A stretch of DNA of 64,000 nucleotides, taken from assembly GCA_946499505.1 (NCBI GenBank), contig CAMMSL010000010.1:25817-89816 (forward strand). Direction: 5' to 3'. The notes under the pieces were generated by a model that was not told where the DNA came from, searched no databases, and saw nothing but the letters and a program-made list of their open reading frames with translations. Positions 42,270 through 50,189 of the stretch are shown here, in pieces; within the stretch, counting starts at the first letter, position 1; each line of letters begins with the position of its first letter. Origin of the DNA: an uncultured Lachnoclostridium sp. (GTDB lineage: Bacteria > Bacillota > Clostridia > Lachnospirales > Lachnospiraceae). The position numbers and the translations under genes were made by a program.

Positions 42270-43757
42270 ATGAACAGTTTTGCTTATATAGCGAAAAACT
42301 TAGAAGATAAATTAGAATGTCATTCAATTGATGAAATTCAATACAAAGTTGAACATACCCCGATGCTGAGTACAGATCCTTTTAACTTACCGAAAACAGT
42401 TCAGTGGATTATCGCAATAGCAGAAAGAGAACTGAAATATGCAGGGTGCTATCTGGCATGTAAAAACAGAAATATGGAATATATATATCAGGGGTTATTT
42501 CAGGGAAATCGTCTGTATATAGCGGAGATGGCAGCGTTGGGAAGCGGAGCGGATCACGGAAGTTTCTTTGTACAGGCAGTTCTGGCATTTGCATGTAATG
42601 ATTATGAGCTTATAAAAAAGATACTGCCGCTGTCCGCCGGGTTATCAAAAAACAGTTACTGGAAAATTATGGCTAATCTGCTGATGGCTGTTTTTTATCA
42701 AGATGATGATATCAAAGCTGAGGCAGTCGCCGGGGCGATGGAATATCTGAAGACAAAAAGAAAATTATATGAGCGCTTAATTTGTGAATATTTGATTGCC
42801 ATCTTAAACAAAGATGTTGAGACTGCCGGTGAATGTCTGGAAAAACTGTGCAGAAATATTACAAAAGCAGTCATGATTCAGGAAGAATGTGTCAGTGACG
42901 TGACAGACGTTGAACTGTCGAAAGCAATCTGTCTATTTGGACACGGATTATGCGGAGCTGCCGATTACTATTTGCCGGAAGAAATCTATGGCAGGATGCG
43001 CCTGCCCGATGTGAATACATTTCTTACAGAATATGAAATTTACCGGAGACGGCACAAAGGAAACAAGCACCAGGTATTAGTCAGATTTTACGGTCAATAT
43101 GATTTCTTAAATGATGTGATCTGTCTGCTTCCGGATATCTCCCTTAAAAAAGGAGAACCATATACAGATGCGGATTCATTTAAAAGTAAGCTGTTCGATA
43201 GATTATACGACAGAAAGCTGCTCAGAATGGTTCAAGAAGCAGAGCGGGCAGAGTGGATCGCAAAATGGGGCTCATTTGAACGCTTTTTAAATTTCTTCAA
43301 TCCGGGAGATGAACACAAGATTTACCATGACAGAGGCCTTGTATACTATGCGTTATCTAATCCGGATCCGGGTGAAAGATATATGATCAGTCGTTTCCTG
43401 TTAGAGAGGCATTGTGATGTATCTCCGGTCAGAAACGGCTTTGACGGCCCTTTCCACTACTTATTCAGACAGAAAAAATATGATATGACTCAGACAATAG
43501 AATTGTGCAGAATGCTGCTTGAAAATGGTGCAGATCCGAATCAGGCAGGAGAGAGAAATTATCTGCCGGTATCCTGCCTGATTATGATGGATGTTCCGGA
43601 GCAGGAACTGATCTTATTATTGAAGTTTTGGCTCGGTCAGCAGAAGCTGAATATGACTTTAAGAACTTTCGAGGGATTGACTCCTCTCGACATAGCGATA
43701 AAATATGGGAAAAAGAGGTGTGGAGATGAAATTAAAAAATATATTGATCGTCGTTGA
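42270..43757 (+). CDS. Protein with C-terminal ankyrin-like repeats
   Basis: A 495-residue cytosolic, largely helical protein. The first 380 residues show no known domain. The C-terminus has ankyrin-like units: CRMLLENGADPNQAGERNYLP and then LTPLDIAIKYGKKR. It may act as a binding scaffold; function unknown. AGGGGAGG stands before the ATG. Its last 32 bases overlap the start of the VOC-DUF3781 gene in another frame. Confidence 0.8.
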   Translation: MNSFAYIAKNLEDKLECHSIDEIQYKVEHTPMLSTDPFNLPKTVQWIIAIAERELKYAGCYLACKNRNMEYIYQGLFQGNRLYIAEMAALGSGADHGSFFVQAVLAFACNDYELIKKILPLSAGLSKNSYWKIMANLLMAVFYQDDDIKAEAVAGAMEYLKTKRKLYERLICEYLIAILNKDVETAGECLEKLCRNITKAVMIQEECVSDVTDVELSKAICLFGHGLCGAADYYLPEEIYGRMRLPDVNTFLTEYEIYRRRHKGNKHQVLVRFYGQYDFLNDVICLLPDISLKKGEPYTDADSFKSKLFDRLYDRKLLRMVQEAERAEWIAKWGSFERFLNFFNPGDEHKIYHDRGLVYYALSNPDPGERYMISRFLLERHCDVSPVRNGFDGPFHYLFRQKKYDMTQTIELCRMLLENGADPNQAGERNYLPVSCLIMMDVPEQELILLLKFWLGQQKLNMTLRTFEGLTPLDIAIKYGKKRCGDEIKKYIDRR

Positions 43758-44361
43758 TGATATTGAAAGATCAAAGCAGTTTTACCACGATCTGTTCGGC
43801 CTTGATATGGTACTTGACAATGGTGGAAATATGATTTTGACCGAAGGTCTGGTGCTTCAGGACAAAAAGATCTGGGGGAAATTTCTGGAAAAAGATATTA
43901 TTCCGGAAAGCAATGCCTGTGAACTGTATTTTGAAGAGCGCGATATAGAAGCATTCGCTCAAAAACTTGAGAAATTGTATCCTTCGACCAAATATGTCAA
44001 CAGACTTATGATTCACAGCTGGGGACAGAAAGTAATTCGATTTTATGATCCGGACGGGAATCTGATTGAAGTGGGAACTCCGATGGAGAAATCTGAAGAA
44101 CCAGATGATTGGAAGGCAGGTGGGAGGTTGCTGCTCTCAAATCTGGATAAGCTTCATACAACCCAGATGGGAGGAGAACGGATCAAGAAAAATCTGCGGC
44201 TGGAAAGAGCAGATGTTGTGGAATATTGCAGAGATAAGATACTGGCTTCAGACTGTAACATTTATAAAGAGGGTAAGAACTGGTATTGTCAGACAGACAA
44301 TATTAAGATTACAGTCAACGCTTCAAGTTATACGATCATTACAGCCCATCTTGTTAAATAA
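43726..44361 (+). CDS. VOC (glyoxalase-fold) protein fused to a DUF3781 domain
   Basis: A 211-residue fusion. Residues about 1-125 are a VOC domain: start MKLKNILIVVDDIERSKQFY, ELYFEERD, HSWGQKVIRFYDPDGNLIEVG. After a short linker (EEPDDWKAGG), residues about 137-211 match DUF3781: LDKLHTTQMGGERIKKNL, WYCQTDNIKITVNASSYTIITAH. The two domains usually occur in separate proteins. Substrate unknown. ATG 43726 has GTGGAG just before it and lies inside the ankyrin gene's end. Confidence 0.85.
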   Translation: MKLKNILIVVDDIERSKQFYHDLFGLDMVLDNGGNMILTEGLVLQDKKIWGKFLEKDIIPESNACELYFEERDIEAFAQKLEKLYPSTKYVNRLMIHSWGQKVIRFYDPDGNLIEVGTPMEKSEEPDDWKAGGRLLLSNLDKLHTTQMGGERIKKNLRLERADVVEYCRDKILASDCNIYKEGKNWYCQTDNIKITVNASSYTIITAHLVK

Positions 44362-44365
44362 TAAT

Positions 44366-44461
44366 ATGGATGAAATGCTCAATTATTGTACCTCACATCA
44401 ATATGATAAACTGACAGACTATTTATTAGAGGGGATTGTTGATTATATGTTCAAGGAGTAA
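44366..44461 (+). CDS. Tiny reading frame, 31 residues, doubtful
   Basis: An ATG directly after the VOC-DUF3781 gene opens a frame of 31 codons (DYLLEGIVDYMFKE at its end). It has no good ribosome-binding site. It may be a remnant of a larger gene next to the GNAT fragment that follows. No family recognised. Confidence 0.25.
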   Translation: MDEMLNYCTSHQYDKLTDYLLEGIVDYMFKE

Positions 44462-44462
44462 T

Positions 44463-44609
44463 ATGTGTACAATTCAAAAGTACCTTGATACATTGTCATC
44501 GAGCAAGTGTGCGGTCCATTTACATGAAAAGGCAGGATTTGAGCAGACAGAACGATATAATGACAATTATACGGCAGATATATTTATGGTATTAAATCTT
44601 GATAAATGA
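44463..44609 (+). pseudogene. Remnant of a GNAT acetyltransferase (C-terminal part only)
   Basis: The frame reads LDTLSSSKCAVHLHEKAGFEQTERY, the end of a GNAT fold (the region with the AxxLYEKxGF motif) and then DIFMVLNL. The acetyl-CoA-binding core is absent. AAGGAGTAAT before the ATG is probably chance or a leftover coupling site. The 49-codon piece cannot be an active enzyme. Confidence 0.65.
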
Positions 44610-44713
44610 TTATCCGGAGACAAGTTTTCCTGGGATTGAAGAATAAGAAAAAAGTATGAAGGAAATTAGTATGCGTCGTTTTAATGTATCAGGACAGAAA
44701 TCGGAGTATAGAG

Positions 44714-45208
44714 ATGGAGATCAGAAGTTACAGACAGGAAGATATAAAAGTGATTGCCGAACTCTTTTATAATACAGTACATAGTGTAAATGCGGCAGAC
44801 TATACAGATGAACAGCTTGATGCGTGGGCCGATGGAAATATAAATCTGGAGGCGTGGGACAGATCATTTCGGGAGCATATGACTTTGGTGGCAGTAATGG
44901 CTTCAGATGAAGAGGAGGGCAACGGACAGATTGTGGGTTTTGCGGACATGGACAGTACAGGATATCTCGACCGGCTGTATGTACACAAAGATTTTCAGCG
45001 GCATGGGATTGCGGCAGAGCTTTGCCGCAGGCTGGAACAGGCGGTGGATGTAGAAGCGATTACAACACATGCATCGATCACGGCGAGGCCCTTTTTTGAA
45101 AAGAGAGGATATAAGGTCGTGAGGGAGCAGCAGGTGGAGAGAAAAGGAGTACTGTTGACAAATTATGTGATGAAAAAAGGCTGCAGTTCACACCGCGCTC
45201 AGGTATAG
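44714..45208 (+). CDS. GNAT family N-acetyltransferase with repeat-derived C-terminus
   Basis: A 164-residue acetyltransferase of the YafP/ElaA-like type. The acetyl-CoA loop is VHKDFQRHGIAAELCRRLE near residues 93-111, followed by HASITARPFFEKRGYKVV. It transfers acetyl from acetyl-CoA to an unknown amine. The fold ends about residue 155 at LTNYVMKK; the last eight residues are encoded by the palindromic element at 45184-45369. ATG 44714 has GGAG 7 bases upstream. Confidence 0.88.
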   Translation: MEIRSYRQEDIKVIAELFYNTVHSVNAADYTDEQLDAWADGNINLEAWDRSFREHMTLVAVMASDEEEGNGQIVGFADMDSTGYLDRLYVHKDFQRHGIAAELCRRLEQAVDVEAITTHASITARPFFEKRGYKVVREQQVERKGVLLTNYVMKKGCSSHRAQV

Positions 45209-45369
45209 GAGAATGTAGCGTCATGCTTGCATGTAAGAAGCATTCTCCTATACCTGAGGGCGAGTGGAACTCGCACCCCCGCCCACATAAGCAGTCTTAG
45301 CACGTAGTGCGGAACTGAAGCGCGTCAGCGCGACGAGTGCGCATGTGGGCAGGGGGTAGGTGTGAACTG
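45184..45369. repeat. 186-bp structured palindromic element
   Basis: Ends are perfect 11-bp inverted repeats: CAGTTCACACC (45184-45194) and GGTGTGAACTG (45359-45369). Inside, arm A is an 18-bp perfect stem, 45198-45215 with 45241-45258, tipped by CATGCTTGCATG (45222-45233). Next is a hairpin GCGAGT-GGA-ACTCGC (45260-45274), then a branched arm closed by ACCCCC/GGGGGT and GCCCACAT/ATGTGGGC (45275-45357, one bulged A). It starts within the end of the GNAT gene. Confidence 0.85.
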
Positions 45370-45396
45370 TACCTGAAGAAGAGAAAGGAGCAAGTG

Positions 45397-46170
45397 ATGC
45401 CTGTGGAGACAATATTTCAAAGAGCGGATATATCCGCTCCGGCACTGATCAATCCGGCAGATACGACAGAGAAGAGAAAAGATTTCCCAAAGATCTGTGT
45501 GTCTACATTTTCTGACAATATTATCCGTAAATTTGCGTCTCTGGAAAACGTGCATCAGATAGCGGAGTTATATACTGCAAACGGCGCAATGCCAGTCTAT
45601 AAGATCCGCTATAAAGATACTGATATCGCATTTTTCCAGTCAAGAGTAGGAGCTCCTGCCTGTGTCGTCGGCTTCGAGAAAATCGTGGCGATGGGTGCGG
45701 AGCGGTTTGTCCTGTTTGGTTCCTGCGGCGTACTTGATGACGAGAAAGTGCAGGGGAAGATCATCATTCCCGTCTCGGCGGTACGGGACGAGGGAACGAG
45801 CTATCATTACGCGGCGCCATCAGCGGAGATAAAAGCAGATAAACGGTATGTGGATATACTGGAGCGCGTATTAAAAAAATGCGGCTGTCCGTATGTTAAG
45901 GGCAGGACGTGGACGACAGACGGCATTTACAGAGAAACTCTTTCAATGATACAGGAGAGAAAGAAACAGGGATGCCTTGCAGTAGAGATGGAATGCGCGT
46001 CCATGATTGCAGCTTCGCAATACAGGAAGATCCCTTTTATCCAGTTCCTGTATGGCGCGGACAGCGTTGGAACAGACACATGGGAGATCAGAGATCTGCT
46101 GCAGTACGGACTGGATGGTGCGGATAAATATATGGCACTGGCTTTTGAGTGCGGACTTGCACTGATGTGA
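45397..46170 (+). CDS. Nucleoside phosphorylase family protein
   Basis: A 257-residue enzyme of the purine nucleoside/uridine phosphorylase family. The phosphate and ribose pocket segments are present: FFQSRVGAPACVVGFEKIVAMG, RFVLFGSCGVLD, and the nucleoside motif CLAVEMECASM near residue 195, with DGIYRET before it. It likely cleaves a nucleoside with phosphate for salvage; the base is unknown. AAAGGAG (45384-45390) supports ATG 45397; longer readings run into the palindromic element. Confidence 0.88.
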   Translation: MPVETIFQRADISAPALINPADTTEKRKDFPKICVSTFSDNIIRKFASLENVHQIAELYTANGAMPVYKIRYKDTDIAFFQSRVGAPACVVGFEKIVAMGAERFVLFGSCGVLDDEKVQGKIIIPVSAVRDEGTSYHYAAPSAEIKADKRYVDILERVLKKCGCPYVKGRTWTTDGIYRETLSMIQERKKQGCLAVEMECASMIAASQYRKIPFIQFLYGADSVGTDTWEIRDLLQYGLDGADKYMALAFECGLALM

Positions 46171-46201
46171 TTTCGGGAATACGGGTAGAAAGGGCAGTGC
46201 T

Positions 46202-46594
46202 ATGGGATGGGGATTATTATTTGTATCAGGATTATGCCTTGGGTTTTATCTGCTTTATATTAATGGTCTGCTCATTCTCAGTACTAAGGCTGCGGTGATA
46301 TTTGCGGGCTATATAAGAAAAAACGGGGAGGCAGCCCTGCAATTTGCAGGATGTAACGGACAGGTGAAGCGTGTGTTTAGATTTCACAAGACGGGAAATT
46401 ATGAGTTTGTATATCGCTCTGAAATATCAGAGGGAACGGTGACATTACAGATTCTGGATGAGAAGAGACGGGAATTGATATCCTGTATGGGCATGAACTA
46501 TGCGGCAAAATTGGAAGTGGAAGAGAAAAAGAGGTATTATATGGTCTTCCGCTTCATAAATGCAACGGGAAAATGCAGCGTTATGTGGAACTGA
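46202..46594 (+). CDS. Small membrane-anchored protein of unknown function
   Basis: A 130-residue protein. The first 37 residues are hydrophobic (a signal anchor or one to two helices). The rest looks like a small beta-rich extracellular domain (VKRVFRFHKTGNYEFVYRSEISEGTV). No named family recognised. AAAGGGC precedes the ATG. It is followed closely by a very small gene. Confidence 0.7.
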   Translation: MGWGLLFVSGLCLGFYLLYINGLLILSTKAAVIFAGYIRKNGEAALQFAGCNGQVKRVFRFHKTGNYEFVYRSEISEGTVTLQILDEKRRELISCMGMNYAAKLEVEEKKRYYMVFRFINATGKCSVMWN

Positions 46595-46609
46595 TAAAGG
46601 GGATACAAT

Positions 46610-46753
46610 ATGATTTTCAGGAAAGAAGTCTATTTCACAAGAGATATGGAAGATTATAATCGTGCAAAAGCGGCATATGAGTATCATCTGTTTGTTGCAA
46701 GGAAAGATGAAGAAAAGGCAAGGCAGGCGCTTCGCAGCGCAGGAGCGAAATAA
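46610..46753 (+). CDS. Very small protein, 47 residues
   Basis: ATG 46610 follows AAAGGGGATACA. The frame encodes MIFRKEVYFTRDMEDYNRAKAAYEY-type residues, then a charged helix ending RQALRSAGAK. The opening MIF-KEVY and the charged content recall short Lachnospiraceae proteins that start with a domain swap-like strand and helix. It ends 12 bases before the GNAT-kinase gene. Probably real because of its ribosome-binding site and tight spacing. Confidence 0.55.
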   Translation: MIFRKEVYFTRDMEDYNRAKAAYEYHLFVARKDEEKARQALRSAGAK

Positions 46754-46765
46754 GGAGAAAGTTGA

Positions 46766-47830
46766 ATGGACATTAAAATCATACCTGCATATGATCACTC
46801 GCAGGAAATAAGAGAACTGTTTTCGGAATATACGGAAATGCTGATAAGCGGCGATCCTGCGTTTAAAGAGTATTTAGAGATTCAGAATTATGACGATGAA
46901 CTGGAGCATTTAGAAGACAAATATGGTATGCCTGCCGGACGCCTTTATCTGGCATACTGCGACGGAAAAACGGCGGGCTGTATCGGCCTGAAGAAACTGG
47001 ACGAAGATAACTGTGAAATGAAACGTCTGTATGTGCGACCTGAATTCAGGGGCAGGAAGATTGGCGGTCTCCTTATTCAGAAGATTATTGATGATGCGAA
47101 AACAATCGGATATAAACACATGCTGCTGGATACTTTACCATTTCTTGGGAATGCAGTCCATATGTATAAAAAATGGGGATTTTATGAGATCGGCTGCTAT
47201 AATAACAGTCCGATGGAGTCCTCAATTTATATGCGACTGGATCTGGATGATGAAGTATTATCCGTTAATGGAAAAGAGTACAGGATATTGAAACTGTTGG
47301 GAAAGGGCAAAGGCGGATATTCTTATCTGGCAGAGTCTGATCAGGGAAAAGTTGTATTGAAGCAGATCCACCATGAACCCTGTGATTATTATCAGTTCGG
47401 CAATAAGATCGAGGCAGAACTGAACGATTATAAACATCTCAAAAAAATCGGAATCGCTCTGCCGGAGCTGCTAGATGTGGATACAGAAAGTGAGCGTATC
47501 ATTAAGGAATATATAGAGGGAGATACGGTTTATGAAATGATTTTAAAAGACAGACCGTTGGGGGAATGTCTGCGACAGGTAAAAGAGATGTGCCGTTTGT
47601 TGTATGCAGCCGATACAAATATAGATTATTTCCCCACCAATTTTATCATGCAGGACGGCGTGTTGTATTACGTTGACTACGAGTGCAATAAATATATGGA
47701 GGAATGGAATTTTGAAAACTGGGGCATGAAATACTGGTCAAAGACGCCGGAGTTTCTTAAGTATGTCGAAGAACATTCTTCAGTTGTCGCAGAATTTACG
47801 ACAACTGCGCAGACGAAAAAATTTATATGA
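46766..47830 (+). CDS. GNAT acetyltransferase fused to a protein-kinase-fold domain
   Basis: A 354-residue two-domain protein. Residues about 1-155 are GNAT: YVRPEFRGRKIGGLLIQKII is the acetyl-CoA loop, followed by NAVHMYKKWGFYEIG. Residues about 165-340 look like a kinase or aminoglycoside-phosphotransferase fold: glycine-rich LLGKGKGGYSYLA, VVLKQIHH with the ATP-binding lysine, a hinge RIIKEYIEGDTV, a loop NIDYFPTNFI and the metal-binding YYVDYECN. This joins acetyl and phosphoryl transfer in one chain, as in bifunctional aminoglycoside-modifying enzymes, but it is not recognisably one of them. GGAGAAAGTTGA precedes the ATG. Confidence 0.8.
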   Translation: MDIKIIPAYDHSQEIRELFSEYTEMLISGDPAFKEYLEIQNYDDELEHLEDKYGMPAGRLYLAYCDGKTAGCIGLKKLDEDNCEMKRLYVRPEFRGRKIGGLLIQKIIDDAKTIGYKHMLLDTLPFLGNAVHMYKKWGFYEIGCYNNSPMESSIYMRLDLDDEVLSVNGKEYRILKLLGKGKGGYSYLAESDQGKVVLKQIHHEPCDYYQFGNKIEAELNDYKHLKKIGIALPELLDVDTESERIIKEYIEGDTVYEMILKDRPLGECLRQVKEMCRLLYAADTNIDYFPTNFIMQDGVLYYVDYECNKYMEEWNFENWGMKYWSKTPEFLKYVEEHSSVVAEFTTTAQTKKFI

Positions 47831-47876
47831 CAGAGCGTTATAATCTGGACGCTTACTATTAAACAGGAGTATGAAA

Positions 47877-48338
47877 ATGAACGGCTATAAAATCATAAAG
47901 ATCAAAAATCATCCGGAGCTTATCAGCCGGGCTGCAGACTGGTTTCACGAAAAATGGTATGTTCCGGTAGAGGAATACAGGAATAGCATGGAAGCGTCGA
48001 TGCAAAGTGGTGTCTCTGTACCACAGTGGTATCTGGTGGTGGAAGACAGCAGGATCATAGGCGGAGCAGGAGTGATCGAAAATGATTTCCATAAGAGAAA
48101 AGACCTTACGCCGAATCTGTGCGCTCTCTATGTGGAAGAGGACTGCCGCTGCCGTGGGATCGCGGGAGAACTGCTTCGATTTATATGCAATGACATGCGG
48201 GGAACAGGAATCGATACGCTGTATCTTATCACGGATCATACATCGTTTTATGAGAGATATGGCTGGGAATACTTCTGTATGGTCGAGGAAGATGAGGGCG
48301 GTATGATAAGAATGTACATCCACAAAGGAAAGGGATAA
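47877..48338 (+). CDS. GNAT family N-acetyltransferase
   Basis: A 153-residue acetyltransferase. The acetyl-CoA loop is VEEDCRCRGIAGELLRFI, followed by DTLYLITDHTSFYERYGWEY. The N-terminal WFHEKW...Y..S..... pattern is that of small GNATs found in Firmicute accessory regions. Substrate unknown. ATG 47877 is favoured over 47871 because AGGAG is then 7 bases away. Confidence 0.88.
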   Translation: MNGYKIIKIKNHPELISRAADWFHEKWYVPVEEYRNSMEASMQSGVSVPQWYLVVEDSRIIGGAGVIENDFHKRKDLTPNLCALYVEEDCRCRGIAGELLRFICNDMRGTGIDTLYLITDHTSFYERYGWEYFCMVEEDEGGMIRMYIHKGKG

Positions 48339-48342
48339 GAAC

Positions 48343-48873
48343 ATGAGAAAGGTCATCCTATATATTGCAATGAGCCTTGACGGGTATATAGCAGATAAGA
48401 ACGGCGGTGTGGACTGGCTGTCAGGACAGGGCGCAGAGGGAGCAGAAGAGGGGACATATTCAGAGTTCATAAAAGGTATTGATACTGTTGTGATGGGGTG
48501 GAATACCTATGTTCAGGTAAAGACGGAACTCTCACCGGAGATATGGCCCTATGAAGAGCTGACAAGTTATGTTATTACTCACAGAAATGAGAGGTCGACG
48601 GATAATATTAAATTTGTCGGGGAAGCCCCCTGTGAGTTGTCCGCCCGGCTGAAAGAGATGCCGGGAAAAGATATATGGATCTGTGGCGGCAGCAGTATCA
48701 TACAGCCGCTGATCCGTGAAAATCTGATCGATGAATACCGTGTTTCGGTCATACCAACGATACTTGGAGACGGAATCTTATTATTTGGGAAACGGGAAAC
48801 AGAACTGCAGCTCCGTCTGAAAGAGACGAAAATGTATAACGGAATAGCGGAGCTTGTTTACACCAGAAGGTGA
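48343..48873 (+). CDS. Dihydrofolate reductase / RibD C-terminal family protein
   Basis: A 176-residue protein with the DHFR-like fold: start RKVILYIAMSLDGYIADKNG, VVMGWNTYVQV and DIWICGGSSIIQPL (nucleotide-binding), then EYRVSVIPTILGDGILLF. Such YwjB/YyaP-like proteins are NADPH-dependent reductases of unknown substrate; it is not the housekeeping folate enzyme. AAAGGGATAAG precedes the ATG and overlaps the previous stop. Confidence 0.88.
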   Translation: MRKVILYIAMSLDGYIADKNGGVDWLSGQGAEGAEEGTYSEFIKGIDTVVMGWNTYVQVKTELSPEIWPYEELTSYVITHRNERSTDNIKFVGEAPCELSARLKEMPGKDIWICGGSSIIQPLIRENLIDEYRVSVIPTILGDGILLFGKRETELQLRLKETKMYNGIAELVYTRR

Positions 48874-48890
48874 TGAATGGCATGCAGGAC

Positions 48891-48918
48891 TTGAGTTTCA
48901 TGTATCTTGTTGTATAAT
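48891..48918 (+). promoter_or_regulatory. Promoter of the Fic gene
   Basis: TTGAGT (48891-48896) and TATAAT (48913-48918), spacer 16 bases, 50 bases before the ATG. Confidence 0.6.
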
Positions 48919-48967
48919 AGAGGAAGATAATACGTAAGATAATACGCAAGTATATGGAGGTGCTGTT

Positions 48968-49960
48968 ATGGGAGATTATAAACCGCCTTTTACAATTACA
49001 AATGAGATTTTATCTTATGTTTCGTCTATTTCAGAAAAGATTGGACGCATTACAGCTATTGGAAATTTAGAAGCAAGACCACATCTTAGAAAAAACAATC
49101 GAATTAAATCAATTCACTCGTCTTTGAAGATTGAAGCTAATTCACTCTCTTTGGGGGAAGTTAGGGATGTCATCAATGGTAAGACGGTGTTGGGCGAACA
49201 GAAAGAAATCCAGGAAGTTAAAAATGCCTATGCTGCATATGAAAAATTTTCTGAAATAGATCCATACAGTATCAGAGATCTAAAGAGATTCCATAGCATT
49301 ATGACAAAATATGTTGTGGAAGAATCCGGCGACTTTCGCCGTGGGGAGGAAGGTGTCTTTAACGGTGACCAGTGTATCTTTATGGCTCCGCCTGCACGAT
49401 TAGTTCTGCAGTTAATGGATTCCCTTTTTAACTGGATGAAAGAAGCAAATAATAGTGTTCATCCTCTGATTCTCAGTAGTATATTTCATTATGAATTTGT
49501 TTTTATCCATCCGTTCTCTGATGGTAACGGCAGGATGGCAAGATTATGGCATACTGCTATTCTTTCCAAGTGGAAACCGGTATTTGAATATATTCCGATT
49601 GAAAGCCAGATTGAGAAGTTTCAGGATGAATATTATGATGCGATTGCCAAGTGCCATGCAGATGGTGAATCTACGTTATTTATTGAGTTCATTCTCTCGC
49701 AGATAGACAAGATTTTGGATGATATTTCTATTCAGGTCAGCGAGAGTGATGAATATATTTCGGAAGCTATTAAAAAATTGCTTGAAGTCATGGAATACGA
49801 TATGCCGTATACAAGCAAAATACTTATGGAAAAACTGGGATTGAAATCCAAAGAAGGATTCCGCAGAAATTACCTGCGTCCGGCAATAGATATGAATCTT
49901 ATCTGCATGACAATACCAGATAAACCTAATAGCAGAAATCAGAGATATGTTAAAGTTTAG
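48968..49960 (+). CDS. Fic family AMP-transferase
   Basis: A 330-residue protein. The Fic motif is HPFSDGNGRMAR starting at residue 181, with the catalytic histidine and the phosphate-binding GNGR intact. The N-terminal helix reads SLKIEANSLSL (about residues 54-64), the place of the inhibitory (S/T)xxxE(G/N) motif; the glutamate is kept and the next residue is Ala. The C-terminal part (about 250-330) resembles a winged-helix domain. Fic proteins transfer AMP to protein hydroxyls; the target is unknown. It has its own promoter, GGAGGTG before the ATG, and a lower GC content than its neighbours. Confidence 0.93.
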   Translation: MGDYKPPFTITNEILSYVSSISEKIGRITAIGNLEARPHLRKNNRIKSIHSSLKIEANSLSLGEVRDVINGKTVLGEQKEIQEVKNAYAAYEKFSEIDPYSIRDLKRFHSIMTKYVVEESGDFRRGEEGVFNGDQCIFMAPPARLVLQLMDSLFNWMKEANNSVHPLILSSIFHYEFVFIHPFSDGNGRMARLWHTAILSKWKPVFEYIPIESQIEKFQDEYYDAIAKCHADGESTLFIEFILSQIDKILDDISIQVSESDEYISEAIKKLLEVMEYDMPYTSKILMEKLGLKSKEGFRRNYLRPAIDMNLICMTIPDKPNSRNQRYVKV

Positions 49961-50189
49961 GACTTTTCTGATCAGGAAGCGGAAGCCGGGAATCTGTCTT
50001 GCGATCTTCGGCGTCGGCATCATAGGGATGATACCCGACATAGCTGATGGAATTATGACAGGGAGCAGATGGCAGCCGGGCATGATCATTCTGCCTGAAA
50101 ACGGACTGTGGGAAAAGCGGGATGAACGAATGGAAAAGTTTCTCAGAGTAAAGTGTATCAATGTGAAAAGGGGGATAGAACATTTGTGA
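49947..50189 (+). CDS. Small membrane-associated hypothetical protein, 80 residues
   Basis: The frame starts within the last codons of the Fic gene. It has a basic N-terminus, one hydrophobic segment (GICLAIFGVGIIGMIP) and a polar tail with WEKRDERMEKFLR. There is no clear ribosome-binding site; its stop overlaps the GTG start of the HAD gene (GTGA). The amino-acid pattern looks protein-like but no family is recognised. Confidence 0.45.
   Translation: MLKFRTFLIRKRKPGICLAIFGVGIIGMIPDIADGIMTGSRWQPGMIILPENGLWEKRDERMEKFLRVKCINVKRGIEHL

Noticed and set aside
45184-45369. Ordinary rho-independent terminator after the GNAT gene
   Set aside because: The structure is far larger than a terminator, is branched, and no T-run follows any of its stems.
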